DNA from: Acidovorax delafieldii
GTDB taxonomy: Bacteria; Pseudomonadota; Gammaproteobacteria; Burkholderiales; Burkholderiaceae_C
Reading direction: 5' to 3'
Length of the DNA stretch: 64,000 nucleotides
NCBI GenBank assembly: GCA_002377855.1
Contig: DFQQ01000010.1
Coordinates: forward strand, 1 to 64,000
Below the pieces are notes generated by a model. The model ran no database searches. It was not told the DNA's origin and saw nothing but the letters and a program-made list of their open reading frames with translations. Shown piece after piece: positions 57,512 to 64,000 of this stretch (its first letter is position 1; each line of letters starts with the position of its first letter). Both the position numbers and the translations under genes were made by a program.

Positions 57512-58657
57512 ATGTTTTCCCTCCCTTGCGCCACCCAGCCATCGGCCGCTGCTGCGGCGGTCCAACCCATCGAAGTGCGCCTGCAACTGCAGCGCGGGGG
57601 TTTTGCATTGGACGTAGACCTGCAGCTGCCAGGGCGCGGCACCACGGCGCTGTTCGGCCCATCGGGCTGCGGCAAGACCACGTGCCTGAGGGCTGTGGCA
57701 GGGCTGGAACGCGCACCGCTAGGACATGTGCACGTGAATGGCGAAACCTGGCAGCGCGACGGCTTCAACAAGAGCGAGGGCCCGGCGGTGTGGCGGCCGC
57801 CGCACGAGAGGGCCCTGGGGTACGTGTTCCAGGACTCGCAGCTCTTTGAGCACCTGGACGTGCGCGGCAACATCGCGTATGGGCTGCGCCGCACCCCTTC
57901 GGACCGGCGCAGCGTCGTGGTGGAGCAAGTCATCGATTTGCTGGGCATTGGCCCCCTGCTGGACCGCCGGCCCGCCACGCTGTCGGGCGGGGAGCGCCAG
58001 CGCGTGGCGATTGCGCGGGCATTGGCGACCAGCCCGCGCCTGCTGCTCATGGACGAGCCTTTGGCAGCGCTTGACGCACAGCGCAAAGCCGAGGTGCTGC
58101 CTTACCTCGAGCAACTGCAGCGCACACTGGACATTGCCATCATCTACGTGAGCCACGCGGTGGACGAGGTGACACGGCTGGCCGACTACCTGGTGCTGAT
58201 GAACACCGGCTCCGTGAAAGCGTGCGGGCCGACCGACGCCCTGATGGCACGGCTGGACCTGCCGCTGTCTCAGGGCGACAACGCCGCCACCGTGATCACA
58301 GGCTCGGTGCTGCACCACGATGCGATGGACCACATCACCACGGTAGGCTTTTCTGGCGGGCAGTTACTGCTGGTCAGCCCCGCGCCCCCGGCCCTGGACC
58401 AGTGTGTGAAGCTGCGCGTGCCCGCGCGGGATGTGAGCCTCGCCCTTTCGCCACTGCAGGCTACGAGCATTCTCAACGTGCTGCCGGCCACCGTGGTGGA
58501 CATGCGCGAGGACAGCCCTGGCCAATGGATGGTGGCACTGCAGGCTGCCGACACCCGCTTGCTCGCGCGGGTGACCCAGCGCTCTGCGCAGGCGCTGCAG
58601 TTGCGCCCGGGCTTATCGGTGTTTGCGCAGGTCAAGGGCATCGCGATCGTGAACTGA
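57512..58657 (+). CDS. modC: Molybdate ABC transporter ATPase ModC
   Basis: A product of 381 residues. The nucleotide-binding domain has Walker A GPSGCGKTT, signature TLSGGERQRVAIARAL, Walker B LLLMDEPLAALD and the switch His in YVSHAVDEV. The C-terminal third (about 285-380) holds a Mop/TOBE pair that binds molybdate and may inhibit transport when the metal is abundant. It is slightly longer than E. coli ModC because of an N-terminal extension of 20 residues. Confidence 0.96.
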   Translation: MFSLPCATQPSAAAAAVQPIEVRLQLQRGGFALDVDLQLPGRGTTALFGPSGCGKTTCLRAVAGLERAPLGHVHVNGETWQRDGFNKSEGPAVWRPPHERALGYVFQDSQLFEHLDVRGNIAYGLRRTPSDRRSVVVEQVIDLLGIGPLLDRRPATLSGGERQRVAIARALATSPRLLLMDEPLAALDAQRKAEVLPYLEQLQRTLDIAIIYVSHAVDEVTRLADYLVLMNTGSVKACGPTDALMARLDLPLSQGDNAATVITGSVLHHDAMDHITTVGFSGGQLLLVSPAPPALDQCVKLRVPARDVSLALSPLQATSILNVLPATVVDMREDSPGQWMVALQAADTRLLARVTQRSAQALQLRPGLSVFAQVKGIAIVN

Positions 58658-58697
58658 GGCTTCCTGTCACAGGCACTCGCCACACTATCATCGCCCC

Positions 58698-60398
58698 ATG
58701 CTCATCGAGACTCTGGACACCGCGCGCGACCTAGGGCGCCTCAAGGAAATCCTGGGGATCATGGTGCGCCACGGGTTTGGCGATACCGTGCGGCGACTGG
58801 GCCTGGCAGACAAGCTAGAACGCGCCGGTCAGGCCCTGAACTGGAACCATGCAGCCGACCTGGCCCGCATTGAGCCGCCGGTACAGGTGCGCCTGGCCCT
58901 GGAAGAGTTGGGCCCGACGTTTGTGAAGTTCGGACAAATATTGGCCGGGCGTGCCGACCTGTTTGGCCCAGAGTTCATCGCCGAACTGGAAAAGCTGCAC
59001 AGCCATGTGCCCGCTTTGCCTATCGATGCGCTGCGCCCCCAGCTGCGTGAAGACCTGGGCGGCGAACCTGAAGAAGTATTTGCCTGGTTCGACACCGAGC
59101 CTCTGGCTGCAGCGTCCATCGCGCAGGTGCACCGCGCGCGGCTGCAAGACGGCACCGAAGTCATCGTCAAGATTCGGCGTCCCGGCATTTCAGACACCAT
59201 TGCCGCAGACCTGCGCTTGCTCAAGCGCTTGGCGGCGCTGGCAGAGGCCGAGTTACCGGCCCTCAAGCCCTACCACCCGCAACAGCTGGTGCGCGAGTTT
59301 GCCCGGTCACTGCAGCGCGAGCTGGACCTGGCGGGCGAATGCCGACAGGCAGAACGCATTGCGATCAATCTACAGTCCTTGCCCTGGATCGTGGTGCCCC
59401 GCGTGTACTGGTCGCACACCAGTGAACGGGTCAATGTGCAGGATTTCATCGCGGGCACTCCCGGCGGGGCGCTGGACGCCCTCACGCCACCGCAGGGGTT
59501 TGACCGCACTCTGCTCGCCCAGCGCGGTGCGCAGGCCGTGCTGAAGATGATCGTGCAGGACGGCCTGTTCCACGCAGACCCGCACCCGGGCAATGTGTTT
59601 TACCTGCCGGGCAACCGGATTGCCTTCATCGACTTTGGCATGGTCGGGCGCCTCACGCAGCGCCGGCGCGACGAGTTGCTGCAGCTGCTGCTGGGTCTGG
59701 TAGAACGCAGGCCGCAGGCAGTGGCCGACGTGCTGCTGGACTGGACAGGCGACAGCCCGGGCACCAATCTGGGCCAGCTGGAAACCGAGATCGAGGCTTT
59801 TGTGGACCAGTACCACGGCGTGCCGTTGGCTCAGTTGAGCCTGGGCCAGATGCTGGCGGACGTCACGGCCATTCTGCGCGAGCACCGGCTGGGCCTGCCG
59901 TCTGACATGGCCTTGCTGATCAAGGCGTTTATTTCGCTGGAAGGCATGGGCCGCAACCTGGACCCCGACTTTCACATGGCCTCCGAAGCACTCCCTCTGC
60001 TGCAGCAGGTGGTGAAAGCGCGCTACCAGCCAAGGGCGATCGCCACGCGCGGCTGGCAAACGCTGCGGCGCGCGCTGGCAACGGTGGAGCAACTGCCCGA
60101 CGACCTCTCGCGCCTGCTGAGCAATGCGCGCCGGGGCCACTTGCAAGTGGGCATTGAACTGGCCCACCTCAAACGCGTGGGCGACCAGATCGACCGCTCT
60201 GCCAACCGGCTCGCCATGGCACTGGTCATCGCGGCGCTCATCATTGGGTCTTCGATCGTGATGACCGTAAAAGGTGGCCCCACCCTGTTCGGCTTGCCTG
60301 CGTTTGGCTTTTTGGGGTTCTCAGGCGCCGTGGTGTGCGGGCTGTGGCTGGTGCGCGCCATCTGGCGCAGCAGCCACCACCGCGACGACGAGGACTGA
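58698..60398 (+). CDS. UbiB/AarF (ABC1) family kinase-like protein
   Basis: An atypical protein-kinase-like protein of 566 residues involved, in known members, in ubiquinone biosynthesis. The family-specific KxGQ motif is in PTFVKFGQILAGRADL, the alanine-rich nucleotide loop in AAASIAQVHRARL, the catalytic-loop block in HADPHPGNVF and the metal-binding block in IDFGMVGRL. Two C-terminal hydrophobic helices anchor it to the membrane. It is not next to other ubi genes; it lies 40 bp after modC on the same strand, so it may be co-transcribed. It could be a paralogue of the true UbiB rather than UbiB itself. Confidence 0.88.
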   Translation: MLIETLDTARDLGRLKEILGIMVRHGFGDTVRRLGLADKLERAGQALNWNHAADLARIEPPVQVRLALEELGPTFVKFGQILAGRADLFGPEFIAELEKLHSHVPALPIDALRPQLREDLGGEPEEVFAWFDTEPLAAASIAQVHRARLQDGTEVIVKIRRPGISDTIAADLRLLKRLAALAEAELPALKPYHPQQLVREFARSLQRELDLAGECRQAERIAINLQSLPWIVVPRVYWSHTSERVNVQDFIAGTPGGALDALTPPQGFDRTLLAQRGAQAVLKMIVQDGLFHADPHPGNVFYLPGNRIAFIDFGMVGRLTQRRRDELLQLLLGLVERRPQAVADVLLDWTGDSPGTNLGQLETEIEAFVDQYHGVPLAQLSLGQMLADVTAILREHRLGLPSDMALLIKAFISLEGMGRNLDPDFHMASEALPLLQQVVKARYQPRAIATRGWQTLRRALATVEQLPDDLSRLLSNARRGHLQVGIELAHLKRVGDQIDRSANRLAMALVIAALIIGSSIVMTVKGGPTLFGLPAFGFLGFSGAVVCGLWLVRAIWRSSHHRDDED

Positions 60399-60527
60399 CG
60401 CCGGCCCGCACGGCCGACATGCACTACCAACTCAATGGTGTGTGATGCACCTGCGGCGCCGCGGTGCATTTTCAGGGCCTTGCCCGGCTGCCCCGGCGAC
60501 GCTGCAGGCACAGCGGCGCCGGCTGGA

Positions 60528-61352
60528 TCACTTGGGCGCGTTCGGGAAGAACAGCGGCTCGCCACCAATTTTGTATGCGGCAATCACGTCCTGCCCCGCT
60601 GGCGACACGATCCAGGCCACGAACTTTTGCGCATCCTGCGCCTTCACGTGGGGATGCTTTGCGGGGTTCACGGCCATCACGCCGTATTGGTTGAACAGGC
60701 GGGTGTCGCCCTCCACCAGCACCGCCAGGCTGGCCCGGTTCCTGAAATTGAGCCAGGTGCCGCGGTCGGCCAGCACATAAGCGCCGCTGGATGCGGCGAT
60801 GTTCAGCGCCGGGCCCATGCCGCAGCCGCATTCCTTGTAGCCACTGCCTTTGGTGTCCAGCCCAGCAAGCTTCCAGTAGCGCAGTTCGGCCGCATGGGTG
60901 CCGCTCTTGTCGCCGCGCGATATGAAGTCACTTTGCGATGCTGCAAGCTTCTTCAGTGCGTCCACGATGTCCTTGCCCTTCGCGCCCGCCGGGTCTGCCT
61001 TGGGGCCCACCAAAATGAAATCGTTGTACATGACGGGGTAGCGTTTGATGCCCCAGCCGTCGGCGACGAACTTCTCTTCCGCCACCTGATCGTGCACGAA
61101 CAGCACATCCGCATCGCCGCGGCGGGCGGTGTCCAGGGCCTGTCCAGTGCCCAGCGCCACCACCTTCACGTCCAGGCCGCTGGCTTTTTTGAACGCAGGC
61201 AACAAATGCGCAAACAAGCCCGACTGCTCGGTGGACGTGGTGGATGCCATGGTGATGGATTGCGCCGACACAGCGCCACACGCTATCAATAAAATAGCAC
61301 CTAACGCTTGATGGATCAGCGCTAGCGGCAGATTTTTTTTGGATGCACTCAC
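60528..61352 (-). CDS. tupA: Tungstate ABC transporter, substrate-binding protein TupA
   Basis: A periplasmic protein of 274 residues in the TupA/WtpA-like group. The TTTS-type anion-binding motif is seen as MASTTSTEQSGLF right after the signal peptide, with SRGDKSGTHAAELRYWK and an ECGCGMGPAL loop further on. The signal region LPLALIHQALGAILLIACGA is encoded by a copy of the dispersed palindromic repeat (61264-61332), an odd source for a signal peptide. The ATGA overlap with the ATPase gene puts it third in the order permease-ATPase-binding protein. Tungstate rather than molybdate specificity is inferred from the family. Confidence 0.93.
   Translation of the reverse strand: MSASKKNLPLALIHQALGAILLIACGAVSAQSITMASTTSTEQSGLFAHLLPAFKKASGLDVKVVALGTGQALDTARRGDADVLFVHDQVAEEKFVADGWGIKRYPVMYNDFILVGPKADPAGAKGKDIVDALKKLAASQSDFISRGDKSGTHAAELRYWKLAGLDTKGSGYKECGCGMGPALNIAASSGAYVLADRGTWLNFRNRASLAVLVEGDTRLFNQYGVMAVNPAKHPHVKAQDAQKFVAWIVSPAGQDVIAAYKIGGEPLFFPNAPK
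61264..61332 (+). repeat. Dispersed palindromic repeat, copy 8 (within tupA signal peptide)
   Basis: GCTATCAATAAAATAGC, then CTAACGCTTGATGGATCAGCGCTAGCGGC and a T-rich tail. This is the full family pattern inside the 5' coding region of tupA on the opposite strand. Confidence 0.75.
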
Positions 61353-62092
61353 ACCAGTTCTCCTTTGACGAATAGACGCGCAGCCTCGGGGAGTGGGCCG
61401 TTGAAAAAATCGTGCACCGGCAGATCGGCAACGAGCCGCCCGTGCTCCAGGTACACCACCCGGCTGGCCAAGCGCTTGACCTGCCCGAGGTTGTGGCTGC
61501 TAAATACCATGGTCATGGGCTGCTCCCGCCCCTCCAAGGCATGGCCCAGGGCAAAGTCAGCCATCATGCTTTCCACCTCACGCTTGGCATGGGGGTCAAG
61601 GCTGGATGTGGGCTCGTCCAGCAGCAACACATCCGGCCGCAGGGCCCAGGCGCGGGCCAATGCCACGCGTTGCTGTTGGCCGCCCGACAAGGTGCTCGCG
61701 TTCTGTAGCGCAATGGCCTCAAGCCCCACCCGCTGCAGCGCGGCCAGTGCCTGCGCGCGCGCGGTGGCCCAGCGCTTGCCGCGCAGCCATAACCCCAGCG
61801 CCACATTGTTTTGTGCACTGGTGCGCAGCATGTGAGGGCGCTGGAACAGCATGGCTTGCTGCTGTGGGGCCGCTGTACGGCATGCGCCATCGCTGACGGG
61901 CACCAGGCCATGCAGCACGCGCAGCAACGTGCTTTTGCCACTGCCGTTGGCGCCCACCAGGGCCACGCGCTCGCCGGGATCAATGCGCAGTGTGATGCCG
62001 CACAAGGCCCGCACACGACCAAAGCGCACGTCTACATGTTGCAGATCCATGAGCGGGCCGGCAACCCCGCGGGTTTGCGGTGCGGGGGTCAT
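61349..62092 (-). CDS. tupC: Tungstate ABC transporter ATPase TupC
   Basis: An ABC ATPase of 247 residues with Walker A GANGSGKSTLLR, Q-loop QRPHM, signature TLSGGQQQRVALARAW, Walker B LLLDEPTSSLDP and the switch His in FSSHNLGQV. It has no C-terminal Mop domain, unlike ModC. The start and stop overlap the permease and binding-protein genes by 4 bp each (ATGA), so tupBCA are translationally coupled. Confidence 0.93.
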   Translation of the reverse strand: MTPAPQTRGVAGPLMDLQHVDVRFGRVRALCGITLRIDPGERVALVGANGSGKSTLLRVLHGLVPVSDGACRTAAPQQQAMLFQRPHMLRTSAQNNVALGLWLRGKRWATARAQALAALQRVGLEAIALQNASTLSGGQQQRVALARAWALRPDVLLLDEPTSSLDPHAKREVESMMADFALGHALEGREQPMTMVFSSHNLGQVKRLASRVVYLEHGRLVADLPVHDFFNGPLPEAARLFVKGELV

Positions 62093-62847
62093 GCAGCGAC
62101 CCCCACGGAGAGGTCAGACAGGCCGCCGTCCACCCGCTCGCGCCATCGGCGCAGCAGCGCAATCACCACATTCAGGGCCAACACCACCAGCAGCAAAATC
62201 ATCCCCAGCGCCAAAGCCAGGGGGAGATCGCCCTTGCTCGTCTCCAGCGCAATGGCCGTGGTCATCACGCGGGTGAAGCCGTCGATGTTGCCGCCCACGA
62301 TCATCACCGCGCCTACCTCCGAAATAGCCCGCCCGAACGATGCCAGCAACACCGTCAGCAGCGCATAGCGTTCGTCCCAGGCCAGCAGCAGGCTGCGCAG
62401 CAGCGGGCGCGCGCCCAGCGACTGCAACTGCTCGCCGTGTGCGCGGTCAGCGTCTTCCACCACCTGCCGGGTCAGCGCCGTGGCCACGGGCAACACCAGC
62501 ATTGCCTGTGCAAGCACCATGGCCTTGAAAGTGAACAGCCACCCCCAGCTGCCCAGTGGCCCACTGCGCGACAAAAGCAGATACACCAGCAGCCCCACCA
62601 CCACCGATGGCACCGCCAGCAGGCTATTGAGTACGGCCAGCACGGCGCCACGACCGGAAAACCGGGCCACGCCCAGCCAGGCCCCCAGCACCAGACCGGC
62701 GCCACAGGCCAACAGGCATGCAGTTGCGCTGACAGAAAGAGATCGGCCGACGATGGTCCACAGGGCGGGGTCGGCAGAAAAAGTGAGTTGCAGCGCTGTA
62801 CTCGCGCTTTCGGTAAGGGTGGACATGGATTCGTCTATCGTATGCAC
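62089..62847 (-). CDS. tupB: Tungstate ABC transporter permease TupB
   Basis: A permease of 252 residues with about five to six helices. The EAA-type loop appears around LQSLGARPLLRSLLLAWDERY, and the run IVGGNIDGFTRVMTTAIAL is characteristic of TupB. It is the first gene of tupBCA. The start at 62847 or the in-frame ATG at 62826 (MSTLTESAS) are both possible. It is divergent from the regulator starting at 62877, only 29 bp away, so the two share a very compact promoter region. Confidence 0.93.
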   Translation of the reverse strand: MHTIDESMSTLTESASTALQLTFSADPALWTIVGRSLSVSATACLLACGAGLVLGAWLGVARFSGRGAVLAVLNSLLAVPSVVVGLLVYLLLSRSGPLGSWGWLFTFKAMVLAQAMLVLPVATALTRQVVEDADRAHGEQLQSLGARPLLRSLLLAWDERYALLTVLLASFGRAISEVGAVMIVGGNIDGFTRVMTTAIALETSKGDLPLALALGMILLLVVLALNVVIALLRRWRERVDGGLSDLSVGVAA

Positions 62848-62876
62848 CCAGCCAATCTCCAGCGATATGTAATCCT

Positions 62877-64000
62877 GTGCATAGGATCCAACTTCACTAC
62901 ACCCTCAGCCGTGACGCGGGCGACGCCCAGATCCGCAACCCCTTGCCTGAAATGCTGGAGGCTGTGGCGCAGCAAGGCTCCATCTCCGCCGCCGCGCGAA
63001 CGCTGGGCATGTCGTACCGCCACGTATGGGGGGCACTCAAGCGGTGGGAGGAGCAACTGGGTGGAGAGCTCATCATCTGGGGTAAGGGACAGTCTGCCCA
63101 GCTCAGCGAATTCGGCACCAAGCTCCTGTGGGCCGAACGGCAGGCACAGGCGCGGCTTGCACCGCAAATTGCCGCCCTGCACGCGGACCTGGAGCGCGCG
63201 TTTGCCGTGGCCTTTGATGACAGCGCCCATGTGCTGACCATGTACGCCAGCCATGACGACGCGCTGGCGTCGTTGCGGGCCCATGCAGCCACGCCGGGCG
63301 GGTCAGGCGCGCTGCACCTGGACATTCGCTTCACAGGCAGCGTCGATGCCATCCGCGCGCTCAACGAAGGGCGCTGCACCCTGGCCGGTTTTCACACCCT
63401 GGAGCAGCCCGCCGCCACCTCCCTGGCCGCGCGCACCTACAAGCCGCTGCTTCGGCCGGGCCTGCACAAAATCATCGGTTTTGCGAGCCGCACGCAGGGG
63501 CTGATCGTTGCCAAAGGCAATCCGCTGGGCCTGCAATCACTGGCCGATGTGGCGCGCGCGGCTGCGCGGTTTGTGAACCGCCCGCTGGGCAGCGGCACCC
63601 GCGTTCTGCTGGAGGACCTGCTGGCGCAGGAGGGGCTGGCGAGCCAGCACATCACCGGGTATGAGCGCGACGAGACCTCCCACACCGCAGTGGCCCAGGC
63701 AGTAGCCAGCGGCGCGGCCGACACAGGCCTGGGCATCGAGATGGCCGCCCGTGCGCGCGGACTGGATTTTGTGCCGCTGGTCACCGAGCGCTACCATCTG
63801 GCGTGCCTCAAGGCGACGCTGGAGCAACCCGCTACGCGGGCGTTGCGCGAGCTGCTGCTCACCCCCGTCTGGCGGGACCAGCTGGCGCAGCTTGCGGGCT
63901 ACGCCCCTACGCACAGCGGCGAGGTGCTGGCGATGAGCCACGTACTGCCGTGGTGGAACTTTGCGCGCCCCAAGCGCCCTGCAGCGCCTAGGAAGAAACC
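62877..64000 (+). CDS. ModE-like HTH regulator with periplasmic-binding-protein-like domain (partial)
   Basis: The frame runs off the end of the window (at least 374 codons). It starts at GTG 62877 (VHRIQLHYTLSRD). A ModE-type winged HTH covers about 20-85 (LEAVAQQGSISAAARTLGM, SYRHVWGALKRWEEQLGG). A domain at about 120-350 resembles a solute-binding protein fused to the HTH (TLAGFHTLEQPA, FASRTQGLIVAKGNP, RFVNRPLGSGTRVLL). This type is typically divergent from tupBCA, as here, and probably senses tungstate or molybdate. An ATG in another frame at 62842 was rejected because the HTH is only in this one. Confidence 0.85.
   Translation, partial: MHRIQLHYTLSRDAGDAQIRNPLPEMLEAVAQQGSISAAARTLGMSYRHVWGALKRWEEQLGGELIIWGKGQSAQLSEFGTKLLWAERQAQARLAPQIAALHADLERAFAVAFDDSAHVLTMYASHDDALASLRAHAATPGGSGALHLDIRFTGSVDAIRALNEGRCTLAGFHTLEQPAATSLAARTYKPLLRPGLHKIIGFASRTQGLIVAKGNPLGLQSLADVARAAARFVNRPLGSGTRVLLEDLLAQEGLASQHITGYERDETSHTAVAQAVASGAADTGLGIEMAARARGLDFVPLVTERYHLACLKATLEQPATRALRELLLTPVWRDQLAQLAGYAPTHSGEVLAMSHVLPWWNFARPKRPAAPRKK

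Noticed and set aside
62080..63237. A + strand frame whose last part begins MHPANLQRYVILC at 62842
   Set aside because: It runs antisense to tupB and then out of frame with the HTH domain; the GTG at 62877 opens the frame that encodes the regulator.

Overview
This 64 kb window is high-GC DNA from a betaproteobacterium, most likely Comamonadaceae and probably close to Acidovorax. The organism call is an inference from gene content, codon usage and two families of dispersed extragenic repeats; no rRNA or other marker that would fix the species lies in the window. No rRNA, tRNA or CRISPR array was recognised.

Layout. (1) 1-8030: the end of a nitrate transporter (narK) and a complete respiratory nitrate reductase operon, narGHJI, followed by a parvulin-type prolyl isomerase, all on the + strand with tight couplings. 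(2) 8089-17000, - strand: a cyclic-di-GMP block made of a receiver-HD-GYP protein, a very large hybrid histidine kinase and a PAS-GGDEF-EAL protein. (3) 17137-32880: mixed core and accessory genes: mutS; an Anbu-type proteasome homologue; an alpha/beta hydrolase; a coupled pair of a CruF/DUF422 membrane protein and an MpaB/Lcp-like oxygenase; a 7TMR-DISM diguanylate cyclase; coupled uppP and mipA; a LytS/LytTR two-component pair whose kinase start looks damaged; a Na+/H+ antiporter; and a BLUF photoreceptor. (4) 33033-43517, - strand: an mdtABC-plus-outer-membrane-factor RND efflux operon. The 1.1 kb between the two pump genes holds tandem repeats and a ~640 bp element with long imperfect terminal inverted repeats. 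(5) 43700-47309: a LysE-family relic, a lone ABC ATPase, a coupled Tat-type hydrolase pair and a small basic protein. (6) 47426-52815: a divergent signalling cassette with a kinase, a solute-binding protein and a receiver on one side, and an HTH-receiver protein and a receiver-HPt protein on the other. (7) 52982-64000: a glutathione S-transferase, a decayed xdhC, and a molybdenum/tungsten uptake region (modE; modABC; a UbiB-family kinase; tupBCA; and a divergent ModE-like regulator running off the end).

How it fits together. NarG needs the Mo-bisMGD cofactor, and the Mo/W import genes at the right end would feed that pathway. The xdhC relic beside modE suggests that another molybdoenzyme branch has been lost. 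Signal transduction is heavily represented, with kinases, c-di-GMP enzymes and receivers taking up roughly a third of the window.

The least conventional features are the repeats. A ~60 bp palindromic repeat family occurs at least eight times, several times inside genes (mutS, the LytTR regulator and the tupA signal peptide), and the inverted-repeat element interrupts the efflux operon. No wholly new biochemical system could be demonstrated from sequence alone; the best candidates are listed in the findings.
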